Assembly: GCF_008086595.1 (NCBI RefSeq) | Contig: NZ_RXYA01000002.1 | Coordinates: forward strand, 1 to 64,000 | From: Acetobacterium paludosum | GTDB lineage: Bacteria; Bacillota; Clostridia; Eubacteriales; Eubacteriaceae | DNA length: 64,000 nucleotides | Direction of reading: 5' to 3' | In this document: positions 8,729 through 16,372 of the stretch, one piece after another | How positions within the stretch are numbered: position 1 is the first letter of the stretch | How the letters are laid out: each line of letters opens with the position of its first letter | Notes under the pieces: generated by a model | Databases searched by the model: none | What the model saw: only the letters and a program-made list of their open reading frames with translations | Told to the model about the DNA's origin: nothing | Translations under genes and position numbers: made by a program

Positions 8729-9535
8729 TTATTTTTTAACCGCGCCGTGGATCCCTTGTCGGTAGGACCGGATATATTCCCCGCAATAGTCGTCTTCGCC
8801 CATCAAAGCCTCAGTGGCATAAATGATGCCCATTAAATCCCGGTCGGTGGGGTCAAGAATTCCACTGTCCATGCCGGCGGTCATAGCCATGACCGTGAAT
8901 CCCATGTTGACCGACTTTCGGGCCGGCAGATTGAAGGAAATATTGCTGATGGCGCCGGTGACGTGAATGGTTGGGGATTGTTTTTTAATTTCCCGGATCA
9001 CATCAGTTACCATTGCGATGCCTTCTTCCGAGGTGCAGAGCATTTCCACCAAGGGGTCGATATGCAACCGGGATGAGGCAATTCCATATTCTTTGGCTTT
9101 GACCATAATATCGGCAAACACACCCAGGCGATCTTTGGCTGTTTTGGGAATCCCTTTGTCGCTATTCAGCAGCGCGACGCATTCCCAGTCGGTGTCAGCG
9201 ATGGCGGCAAAGCCCAGATCCACCTTGTCCCCTTCCATGGAGACCGAATTGAATAGTCCCGGTTTTTGGCAGAATTTCATGGCCGCAATGCAGGTGTGCA
9301 CATTGGGGCTGTCCACCGCAATCGGTGTGTCGGTTACCTCCTGGACTATGTCGATCAGCCATTTCATGGTTTCCAACTCGACGTTGTTCTCCACCGATGC
9401 GCAAACATCGATAAAGTCGACCCCTGCCGCCGTCTGAGTCCGGGCCAGATTCCGAATAAAATCAGCATCCTTCTTTGCAATGGCTTTGGCGGTGGAAGGA
9501 ATCGCACCATTAATTTTTTCTCCAATTATGATCAT
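8729..9535 (-). CDS. Methyltetrahydrofolate:corrinoid methyltransferase (MtvA/MeTr-like)
   Basis: A 268-residue pterin-binding TIM barrel of the dihydropteroate synthase-like MeTr family. It begins IIIGEKINGA, the usual start of AcsE/MtvA/MtgA proteins, and contains DFIDVCAS and the PIAVDSPN strand. It exchanges the methyl group between tetrahydrofolate and the corrinoid protein, linking substrate demethylation to the Wood-Ljungdahl pathway. A longer reading from 9568 is possible, but the ATG at 9535 follows AGGAGA and starts four bases after the stop of the preceding gene. The C-terminal residues are partly repeated downstream at 8653-8686. Confidence 0.92.
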   Translation of the reverse strand: MIIIGEKINGAIPSTAKAIAKKDADFIRNLARTQTAAGVDFIDVCASVENNVELETMKWLIDIVQEVTDTPIAVDSPNVHTCIAAMKFCQKPGLFNSVSMEGDKVDLGFAAIADTDWECVALLNSDKGIPKTAKDRLGVFADIMVKAKEYGIASSRLHIDPLVEMLCTSEEGIAMVTDVIREIKKQSPTIHVTGAISNISFNLPARKSVNMGFTVMAMTAGMDSGILDPTDRDLMGIIYATEALMGEDDYCGEYIRSYRQGIHGAVKK

Positions 9536-9539
9536 GCTT

Positions 9540-9965
9540 CTATTTCTCCTGTCTTTTTTTCTTTCCAACCATTTCCAGGCTGTTGAAAATGGCGATCAGT
9601 TTTTCTTCCAGCTCCAGTTGCGGAATATTGAAAACAATGAATGCCATACTGACCTGTACGCCGTCAGTGGAATTACCTTCTGATTCTAAAAGTCGGCACT
9701 CAACCTCAGCACCGGTAGCCGAAATCATCAATGATTTTTCCCTTGATGCAATAAAGCCTTTGACATGACCGATGATACCATCTCTATCCAGAACCCATGC
9801 ATTCATGGCATTGAATTCTGCGGTGAGGCGTTGCTGTACCTCTTTTATCTGTTGGTTGAAGAAATTTCTTTTTCCGGATACCGCCAGGGCACCTTCATGA
9901 ATGGTGGTTTCAATCCGATAGTATCGCCGTTTGGTCAAGTAGCTGCTGTTAGTCACCTTAGCCAT
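9540..9965 (-). CDS. Conserved-looking small protein of the methyltransferase cluster, unknown function
   Basis: A 141-residue soluble protein that I do not recognise. It starts at ATG 9965, overlapping the GTPase stop by eight bases, and has AAAGGTGA upstream. Its stop lies four bases before the MeTr start. Such tight coupling on both sides means it is a real gene translated in step with its neighbours. It has two parts: an N-terminal half with basic residues (TKRRYYRIE) and a C-terminal half of alternating strands and helix. It has no conserved cysteines for metal binding apart from one Cys near residue 97. A role in corrinoid handling or assembly is inferred only from position. The stop codon is TAG. 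Confidence 0.75.
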   Translation of the reverse strand: MAKVTNSSYLTKRRYYRIETTIHEGALAVSGKRNFFNQQIKEVQQRLTAEFNAMNAWVLDRDGIIGHVKGFIASREKSLMISATGAEVECRLLESEGNSTDGVQVSMAFIVFNIPQLELEEKLIAIFNSLEMVGKKKRQEK

Positions 9966-10557
9966 TTTCAATCACCTTTAGAATTTCTTCATCAATCGAG
10001 CTGACCCCACTGATTCGGTACAGCGCGGCATCATCATTGAGATTTCTCAGTTCTTTTTGAAGTTCAATCAGTTCCGCTTCATTCACCAGATCGGTTTTAT
10101 TGATCAGCACCACATCGGCAACTCCTAATTGGCCTTCAATCAAGTTGGCTAGTGGCACCCGTATACGTTTCCAGCGCTTGGCGTCAACAATTGTGACAAT
10201 CCGGGATGCCAAACCAAGGTTACAGAAAATTGATTCGGCAATTTTATCCGGAAAAGCAACGCCGGTCGCTTCAATGATCAGCCATTCCGGATCAGCGGTA
10301 CTTCTAATTTCCTGGATCCCGGTGATCAGATCGCTGTTGAGACTGCAGCAGACACAGCCGGAAAAAATATCCCGGACTTCATAACCGTTTCCACGGAGCA
10401 CCTGGTCATCAATGCCTATCTGTCCGATTTCGTTTTCGATGATGGCAACCTGGGTCTTATTTTGATCTGGTGATTGCGTCACCAGATAATGGGCCAGCTG
10501 TAAAAGTACAGTGGTCTTGCCGGATCCCAAAAACCCGCCCAGTATTAATATTTTCAA
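9958..10557 (-). CDS. G3E-family P-loop GTPase (CobW/HypB/UreG-like), short form
   Basis: A 199-residue protein with the Walker A motif GGFLGSGKTT (residues 7-16), the metal-binding CxCC signature at Cys68, Cys70 and Cys71, and the guanine motif NKTD (153-156). G3E GTPases load nickel, cobalt or zinc into enzymes or help insert cofactors. Typical CobW/COG0523 proteins are 300-400 residues and carry a C-terminal CobW_C domain. This one ends straight after the GTPase core. It is the first gene of the corrinoid operon, which suggests a role in supplying or activating the corrinoid protein or the zinc methyltransferase. The start is a TTG behind GAGGGTGA. Confidence 0.9.
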   Translation of the reverse strand: MKILILGGFLGSGKTTVLLQLAHYLVTQSPDQNKTQVAIIENEIGQIGIDDQVLRGNGYEVRDIFSGCVCCSLNSDLITGIQEIRSTADPEWLIIEATGVAFPDKIAESIFCNLGLASRIVTIVDAKRWKRIRVPLANLIEGQLGVADVVLINKTDLVNEAELIELQKELRNLNDDAALYRISGVSSIDEEILKVIENG

Positions 10558-11423
10558 GATTTCACCCTCCCGTTCTCTAGTCGATTGAATTTGTTTTTTT
10601 AACCAAACACCTCCGTTTTTGGAATATCTAAATTATATACGAATAAAAAAGCAGAATATAGGGACGAAACCGCATCATTTTATGAACATTACAGCTTTAT
10701 TTAGAGGATGAACTTGAAATTTTCTAATAATGGTAAAATGCAACTGTTCAATTTTTTAGAAATAGGATTATTATGATGTTTTAAGCACTAAAATCGTTTC
10801 GCAAAGCAATCTGAAAATGACAAAACAGCAAAGTGGGATAGCGAATCACCCCGATGCCCTGTCCCACAGCGAAGTCGGCTTTTTTTGAAAACCCCGGCCA
10901 CCACCAACGCGGTGAGGTAGTCGATGAACATAAACATAAACAGGGACTGCCTCGACTATCCGTTGGAACTGAATTTTGTCTGCGACGGCATCAGCTTCTG
11001 CCAGCTGATATCGACGAAATCCATCCGAGACTTTGCTAAATGATGAGATTTTATTTGTTTGGGACACGCCTTTTGAAATCACAAACAAAAAAAGGAAAGA
11101 CTGCAGTTAAAAAGCTGCAGCCTTGTTGGTGCAAAATGGCCATCGTATCTTTATGATCGTTGACATAACGGTTGACCTTCATCCGGATAATCGCCGTAGT
11201 TATAGGCGGCTTCCATGACAACCCCTTCGCTTTTTTAACAGACAGGAGCGGTTTGATCACCTTATAAATAGTTCCGGCTTTTTCATTTCCGTACCTCCGT
11301 CCCCATGTTCTCCTGAAAAAATAAACCCTTTGATTGTTGAGTAGGCTTATAATATAATAAATTTATCATTATTTATGAAAATAATTCCTACTAAATTGAA
11401 AAAAGGAAATAAAGAGGAAATAA
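10558..11423. other. Long intergenic region with degenerate phage-like coding remnants
   Basis: No intact gene. It should contain the promoter of the leftward methyltransferase operon: a TATAAT-like box lies at 10632-10637 on the minus strand, with no good -35. At 10846-11040 there is a decayed holin-like reading. Further right (11051-11260) the minus strand has open but unrecognised coding sequence and a GCTGCAG stem followed by a T-run (minus strand, 11081-11124). Confidence 0.5.
10846..11040 (-). pseudogene. Degenerate phage-type holin fragment
   Basis: On the minus strand one frame reads MDFVDISWQKL, then a stop, then FMFIDYLTALVVAGVFKKS. The DYxTxxxxAGVFKKS pattern is typical of the toxin-secretion/phage-lysis holin family (holin 4). 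After the KKS segment the frame changes and continues as SDFAVGQGIGVIRYP. A similar DFAVAQGI reading occurs at about 21650-21700 (minus strand). With a stop and a frameshift in under 70 codons it is not functional. The identification rests on a short motif. Confidence 0.4.
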
Positions 11424-13019
11424 ATGAAATGCAAAAAGTTTTTTACCCTTAGTTTAGAGAGTATTGATGATTCCTATGAATTTGTTCAGAAGCTGCTGCT
11501 TAAGTACAATTGCTCAAAAAGCGACATCGTCCGGGCCCAGCTTTTCGTAGAAGAGACCATTGTCCACTGGCAGAAAGGGGCTCAGGAAAATGAAAACTTT
11601 GAAATATCCCTAAGTAAGCGATTTAAAACGATCACGCTGTCTTTAAACTACTGGGGGAACCAATCCGATCCACTGACGCTGCCTGAAGAAGTGGATGATC
11701 CGGAGTTCAATCTCATTGGTCAGAATATTTTAATCGGATTATCCTCGGTTACCTACTCCTACGAAAATGGCTGTAACAATGTGTCATATACCTTAAAAGC
11801 AAAATCCGCCAACCCGGCACTGACAACAGCCATTGCTCTTGTTGCCGGGATTTTTTGCGGTTTGGCATTTCAATATTTTTCCCCAACCATCGGACTATGG
11901 CTTGCAGGCACCATCCTAAAACCCCTAATCGGAACTTTTTTTGGATTCATTAACGCCTTGGTGGTTCCCGTGCTGTTTCTTTCCACCATCGGCAGCATTT
12001 TCAACATGGATAATATGGCTCAGATGAAGCGTATTTTTCGGAGCTTACTGAGCTGGTCACTGGGAATCATTTTGGTGTCCTCCGCAATTGCCCTTTTAAC
12101 CGCCTGGATATTCTTCGTGGGTGAGGGTTCCACCACATCAGGCGGAGGATCCAGTGATTTATGGAACCAAATCGGAGCGATGGTGTTTGGCATTATTCCG
12201 AACAATATCATCCAACCTTTTTTAGATGGCAACACCCTTCAAATTATGTTCCTCGCCATTGTCAGCGGAATTGTAAGGCTCACCCTTAAAGGGCGATTTC
12301 CCTTTACAACCAAAATCATTACAGAAGGCAATTTGATTTTCACAACCATATTAGACGCCGTTTGTGCCATGATGCCCTTGATTATATTTATCAACATCTT
12401 AAATATGATGATCGCCGGTAACGGTGGCGCTCTTTTGGGATCGCTCGGTTTGATTGCCATGATGATAGTGCCACTTCTTGCCCTGGTGGTGATTATGCTG
12501 CTAAGTGTGGCATTGATTGAAAAAATGAACCCCGTTACATATTTTAAAGCAGCCGGTTCATTTTTACTGATTGCCTTATCCACCGGTAGCTCAAGTGCCA
12601 CCTTTGCCAGCCATACCTTGATCGCTTCTGTCAAACAGGGCGTCAGAGATTACGTGGTTAGTTTTTCAATTCCGGTCGGTGCACTCTTTAACAAACAGTT
12701 TGCAATCCCCATATGGTTATTAATTTCCCTGTTTGTAGCCAACATTTATGGGACATCGTTTACCATAGCGGAAATCGTTCCCGTGGTCATCCTCTGTATG
12801 ATTCTCTCTGTTGCGGTACCACCGTCTCCAGGGATTGGGCCTTTTCTTTTCACCATTATTTTCAACCTCCTGAATATTCCCCTGGACGGGTTGGCACTGG
12901 CAGTGACCATTGCCATCTTTATGAATTACCCGGCCACTGCAGGCCATGTGATGGTGACAAATATCGGTATGCTGCACACCGAACACATGCTTTCTGCAAA
13001 GGAAATCAAGGTTCTGTAA
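11424..13019 (+). CDS. Dicarboxylate/amino acid:cation symporter with extra N-terminal soluble domain
   Basis: A 531-residue protein in two parts. Residues ~1-128 are soluble and resemble a degenerate GHKL/RsbW-type ATPase fold: a helix carrying VEETIVHW in the place of the N-box, followed by amphipathic strands. From ~132 onward it is a DAACS (GltP/SdcS-like) transporter with about 8 helices, including the serine-rich hairpin LSTGSSSATF and a later helix with NYPATAGHVMV. It should use a sodium or proton gradient to import dicarboxylates or amino acids. The fusion suggests gating by the soluble part. It has no same-strand neighbour, and the start has a GAGG site (GAAATAAAGAGG). Confidence 0.85.
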   Translation: MKCKKFFTLSLESIDDSYEFVQKLLLKYNCSKSDIVRAQLFVEETIVHWQKGAQENENFEISLSKRFKTITLSLNYWGNQSDPLTLPEEVDDPEFNLIGQNILIGLSSVTYSYENGCNNVSYTLKAKSANPALTTAIALVAGIFCGLAFQYFSPTIGLWLAGTILKPLIGTFFGFINALVVPVLFLSTIGSIFNMDNMAQMKRIFRSLLSWSLGIILVSSAIALLTAWIFFVGEGSTTSGGGSSDLWNQIGAMVFGIIPNNIIQPFLDGNTLQIMFLAIVSGIVRLTLKGRFPFTTKIITEGNLIFTTILDAVCAMMPLIIFINILNMMIAGNGGALLGSLGLIAMMIVPLLALVVIMLLSVALIEKMNPVTYFKAAGSFLLIALSTGSSSATFASHTLIASVKQGVRDYVVSFSIPVGALFNKQFAIPIWLLISLFVANIYGTSFTIAEIVPVVILCMILSVAVPPSPGIGPFLFTIIFNLLNIPLDGLALAVTIAIFMNYPATAGHVMVTNIGMLHTEHMLSAKEIKVL

Positions 13020-13061
13020 AGGGTTGGCGCCGCGAGGCTCCGTCTACTCGTCCCGGGGCTT

Positions 13062-13427
13062 TTAGGAAAGGTGTTCAATCAGCTGGATTTTTAGGCCATT
13101 GGGATCGGTGATAAAGAAAAAGCGGATCTGTGGGGCGGGCTGAAAGGGTCCGCTGTGAATGGCAATGCCTTTTTTCTGCAAAGCCGCCATGGTCGCATCA
13201 ACCGAAGCCACGGCAAAACCCAGGGAGATGCTCTGGCCCATATCAAATTCAGTCACAGCCTTGTTGCAGACCAGCTCCAGCTTGGTTTCGCCATCGCCTA
13301 AAAAGGCCAGCTCCATCTGGGGGCCAGCCGGTTGGCGGCTCGCCAGGGTCAGTCCCAGCACCTCGGTATAGAAGTTTAAGGATTCGTCCATATTTTTTAC
13401 AGTTAGGGTTACCCATGATAGGTTCAT
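13062..13427 (-). CDS. VOC-superfamily (glyoxalase-like) protein
   Basis: A 121-residue protein with two βαβββ modules, starting LSWVTLTVKNMDESLNFYTEVLGL and ending ITDPNGLKIQLIEH. A metal-type Glu is present near the end of each module (KLELV, QLIEH). The length is that of a single-domain glyoxalase/bleomycin-resistance/dioxygenase family member. The reaction is unknown. An AAGGAGA site precedes the ATG. It stands alone, convergent with the symporter gene. Confidence 0.88.
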   Translation of the reverse strand: MNLSWVTLTVKNMDESLNFYTEVLGLTLASRQPAGPQMELAFLGDGETKLELVCNKAVTEFDMGQSISLGFAVASVDATMAALQKKGIAIHSGPFQPAPQIRFFFITDPNGLKIQLIEHLS

Positions 13428-13493
13428 AATGTTCTCCTTTAAATTTTAAGATTTAATTTTACTTTCGCAATAGTCTCTGCGAAAATCGGATGA

Positions 13494-14066
13494 TCAACGC
13501 CATTTGAAGTATTGTTTCATAATGTTATTGGTTGCGATTCGCTCTTTTGAAAAATATTCAATGTTATATTTAATAACTGGGATCTTCATCAGTTCAAGCC
13601 AACCATTATAAACACCATCGATAAAGGCCTGGCGCCACTCTGGCATTCGTTCAATCAGTACACAGCCATGAATCTGCTCTTTTTCAATCACAATTGAGAA
13701 TTCACCATTTTCGATATGAGGTTCAAAGGGGTAGGTTCGGCATTGAATGGGACGATGGTCTCTCAGACAACCTTCTGCCAGATGGCAATAGATATAATAA
13801 TATTTCTTAATTTTAGGGGGCATATCATACTGCAAATGACTGTGCAGCTCATAATCGGCAACGACCTCAGATTGCATATATTCATATTCAAGGGGTAATA
13901 AATACATGCCCAATCGCTTACCGTCGGCGTCGTTACGGCGGCAACAATGATAGCCACAACATTCACCACAATTACCCGCTATGATTGCTTCATCCATCAA
14001 ATGATATGCTTCTTTAAAAATTGCTTGATAGTCCGTTCTCATTAATTTATTATTTTTATCTGACAC
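13494..14066 (-). CDS. YkgJ-family cysteine-cluster protein
   Basis: A 190-residue protein with the cysteine pattern of the Fe-S/zinc-binding CxxCxxxCC (YkgJ) family: CGECCGYHCC near residues 37-46, a Cys near residue 95 and CRTYPF near residue 110. Family members bind a metal or Fe-S cluster; their function is poorly defined. It starts at a GTG (14066) preceded by GGTGGAG. No operon partners. Immediately upstream lies a patchwork spacer with pieces of other genes. Confidence 0.8.
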   Translation of the reverse strand: MSDKNNKLMRTDYQAIFKEAYHLMDEAIIAGNCGECCGYHCCRRNDADGKRLGMYLLPLEYEYMQSEVVADYELHSHLQYDMPPKIKKYYYIYCHLAEGCLRDHRPIQCRTYPFEPHIENGEFSIVIEKEQIHGCVLIERMPEWRQAFIDGVYNGWLELMKIPVIKYNIEYFSKERIATNNIMKQYFKWR

Positions 14067-14361
14067 CGCTGCTCCACCTTCTTAATCCATAAATATTTTC
14101 TTCACATGTTCCGACTCAGATCCTCGCCAAGGCGTATTTACCAATCCATGGCTTCGACAGCTTTTCTGACTCCTCCCAGTTTACCGGAGATGGTTTCGCA
14201 AGGGATAAGGCTGGTTAAAATTTAACTTTTTCCTTTCTGGCCGTTCCACATTGTACCGGTGGTTGGTCTACCTTACCTGGTGGGCTTCGCATCCACTATC
14301 TGCTACGACCTGGCTCAGCCACTCTACCTAGTACCGTCAAGATTAAGTTTATAAATTAGTG
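14067..14361. other. Patchwork spacer containing a fragment of an exonuclease 3' end
   Basis: The minus strand at 14104-14131 reads GKYALARI followed by a stop, matching the last residues (GKYAMARI) of the exonuclease gene at 57926-58483, and the flanking bases match too. The rest, about 14140-14340, is more GC-rich than its surroundings. It has no convincing frame on either strand, and I cannot assign it. Confidence 0.5.
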
Positions 14362-15207
14362 TCAGGCACGGGTCTCATTTGCTATTGAAACTGCCAATTC
14401 CCGTAAATTAATGGCCTCAGGACAAAACTCCGGGTTCTTTTTACGCAAAGTGCTCATATAATCGATATCCAACTCACCCAACTTTTGAAAATAACAGTTT
14501 ATCCGGTGATTTAAGAACAGGTTATTCATCTGAAAACTAATTGGCACCGAAAAATCAACGTGTTCATAAAATAACCCCTTTTCCGTAAAAGGCGGCGGAT
14601 ATTCAGATGCCGGCAGGGTTGGGATAAAATCATGAACATTAAAAATTCGGTAGCTATTTTTAACATGCGTGTTGTAAGCGCCCACAAAATCCGGATCTCC
14701 CGGTCGACCCGCAGCATAAGTGTAAACAACAAGGTCTATATTCGGTATATTGACAGCAAAGTCCAGAGCTGCCATGATGGCAAGATCCCCTCCCAGACTA
14801 TGGCCGGTTAGATAGAGTCTTTTGCCTTCCGGAAGTTTCCGTACAATCTCGATCAACTCTTCGCGCATCGACTGATAAACCCGGGTAATTCCTCTATGGC
14901 TGTTGCCGACATTTTCCACATAGGGAAATGGAGTCTGAAAAAGATCGAGATCAGAATCCAGATTCAGAGTCGAATCCGATCCACGAAAAGCCAGAACAAT
15001 CCGATTCTCAGACTCCGCGATGAAGCCAAACTTTTCTTCTGCTTTTTCAGTCACCCCTGCCATACCGCTGAATGAGCAGCAAAGTTCAAACCCCATTGGC
15101 AGATTTAATTTATTTTGATCAAAAAACGGATAGGTCTGATAACAGAAACCCGCGAATAAAATGGCATCCTGTTTGTTATAGGATTCAGTTTGCTTCATTT
15201 GCTTCAT
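14362..15207 (-). CDS. Class 3 lipase-family alpha/beta hydrolase
   Basis: A 281-residue protein with the nucleophile elbow GHSLGGDLA, the core strand IVLAFRGSDS that forms the oxyanion loop, an Asp near FVGAYN and a His late in the protein (LFYEHVDF). This matches the fungal-type class 3 lipase fold. It lacks a signal peptide, so it probably acts in the cytoplasm on an ester or acyl lipid. AAGGAGA precedes the ATG. The stop codon lies inside a copy of the GTGCCTGGCAC-type repeat (GTCAGGCACG at 14361-14370), so the last codons may have been changed by repeat insertion. Confidence 0.85.
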   Translation of the reverse strand: MKQMKQTESYNKQDAILFAGFCYQTYPFFDQNKLNLPMGFELCCSFSGMAGVTEKAEEKFGFIAESENRIVLAFRGSDSTLNLDSDLDLFQTPFPYVENVGNSHRGITRVYQSMREELIEIVRKLPEGKRLYLTGHSLGGDLAIMAALDFAVNIPNIDLVVYTYAAGRPGDPDFVGAYNTHVKNSYRIFNVHDFIPTLPASEYPPPFTEKGLFYEHVDFSVPISFQMNNLFLNHRINCYFQKLGELDIDYMSTLRKKNPEFCPEAINLRELAVSIANETRA

Positions 15208-15241
15208 TTGTTTTCTCCTTAAATTTCAAGATCGTTTATAG

Positions 15242-15382
15242 TTAATTTGAGCCCGGCACCGTCAGTGTTATAAAGAATATTCCTCCATATCTTAATTTAA
15301 ACCGATATCTTTCTCCCTTGGTCATCTCAAAGATCTTGCTGTCTTCTTCTTTTAAATCCTTCTGTTCGATTTTTCTAATCAT
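15242..15382 (-). pseudogene. Fragment of GNAT acetyltransferase gene start
   Basis: A 46-codon reading starts MIRKIEQKDLKE exactly like the GNAT gene at 59982-60452. The upstream bases (15383-15410) match that gene's leader too. It then departs into unrelated sequence and ends LTVPGSN within a repeat of the GGTGCC-GGCACC family. It is a 5' shard of a duplicated acetyltransferase gene. Confidence 0.7.
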
Positions 15383-15532
15383 CCTTAACCTCATAAATTC
15401 TTGAATCCTTATTGTCCAGTCTCTAACAGCAATTCCTTCCGATCAATTATGCTGTCGTTATCAAGAATGGAAAATAAAAATGGGTAGAAACATTAAATTT
15501 CAAACTGGAAATACCTATGATGTCTCAATAAG

Positions 15533-15862
15533 TTAAGTTGAATAAGTTAAGGGGCAGGCACCGGTCACTGAAATACTCGACAGCCAGAAAAGATAACTGA
15601 TCCCATCAATTGCTTTTCCAAAATAAGGATCTTTATTTTTAACGATCATCACTACCGCTGCGGCAATTAACAGGGTATAAATTAAACCCCAGATACTAAA
15701 TGTCGATGGTGCCGGTGTTATCAAGGTCATATACCGGTCTGATAAATCCTTTTGGGACAACCCATTGAAAAACCTGAAAGCGCCCAAACCATTAATAACC
15801 AGTGTACTCATGAGTAGGATCAACCCAATCCATGATTTTGTTAGTCGATTCATTGCATTCAC
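15533..15862 (-). pseudogene. Truncated TspO/MBR-like (tryptophan-rich sensory) membrane protein
   Basis: A 109-residue reading with the N-terminal two to three helices of the tryptophan-rich sensory protein-like family seen in Firmicutes. It includes the typical TPAPSTFSIWGLIYTLL segment. The family is normally 230-270 residues with more helices. Here the frame runs into the repeat TTAAGGGGCAGGCACCGGTCAC and ends with the foreign tail VTGACPLTYST. It is probably a gene cut off by the repeat, although a short membrane protein could still be made. Confidence 0.65.
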
Positions 15863-15916
15863 CTCTTCTTCAAATTTTTCTTATTATATACCACTTATAA
15901 TGGGAATTATAGTTGT

Positions 15917-16106
15917 AAATGGTCAGCTTTTCAAAACACTCATAAGCGGATTGAGGAATTTTTCTCGAAAGTATCTTCTGCTTTTTATGCCAATAAATAC
16001 CTGAATCTCGCTACCTGATCTTGCTATTTCACAAAATTCCAGAATTATTTTAGTTTGTGAATTTTCATCCACAGCTTGATCACTAGCTTGGTCACTAAAT
16101 TGCTAA
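15917..16106 (-). pseudogene. Shard of AlbA_2/RecG-like ATPase gene (3' part)
   Basis: About 190 bases nearly identical to 18001-18185, including the run reading SGSEIQVFIGIKSRR on the minus strand. It is detached from any start and stops at a GGTGCCTGGCACC repeat. This is a partial duplicate, not a gene. Confidence 0.8.
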
Positions 16107-16108
16107 GT

Positions 16109-16121
16109 GGTGCCTGGCACC
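16109..16121. repeat. GGTGCCTGGCACC palindrome (extragenic repeat family)
   Basis: A perfect 13-base palindrome. The identical core is at 62822-62834, and degenerate relatives lie at about 14361, 15248, 15550, 17943, 27854, 28957, 45960, 48190 and 58505. Most sit just outside, or form the end of, a gene. Confidence 0.75.
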
Positions 16122-16372
16122 AAGACCTGATTTTAGTTGCTATTCTGGGTAGTTAATCAATAAAGTTTGTTGTGAGATTAGAGCGAGCATATTTATTCGT
16201 GTTATTGTATAGATTTACACGTGCCTTCGTTTTTCGGAGGTTTCACAGGCACCGAGGCGAAAACCACCGTCCCCATGTGTCCTTCTAGAGCAATCAAATT
16301 TTTCTATCTTTTTGATCATTCTATTGTTATAATCATGACAACCGCAACTTGATCTGTTGAAAAGGAGTTATT

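Larger units (their letters stand above)
15863..16372. other. Intergenic region built of repeat material
   Basis: No intact gene. It contains a 190-base copy of the 3' part of the gene at 17896-19308, a perfect GGTGCCTGGCACC palindrome and, at 16226-16280, further repeat-like motifs (CACAGGCACCG, CCGTCCCCATGTGTCC). The S41 peptidase leader lies at its right end. Confidence 0.6.

Noticed and set aside
9540-9542. TAG stop of the small methyltransferase-cluster protein as a possible pyrrolysine codon
   Set aside because: Readthrough would add only nine residues and run into the MeTr start; the TAG fits a normal coupled stop.
14067-14361. Group II intron or retron RNA
   Set aside because: No reverse transcriptase, no domain V-like hairpin and no consensus ends were seen.
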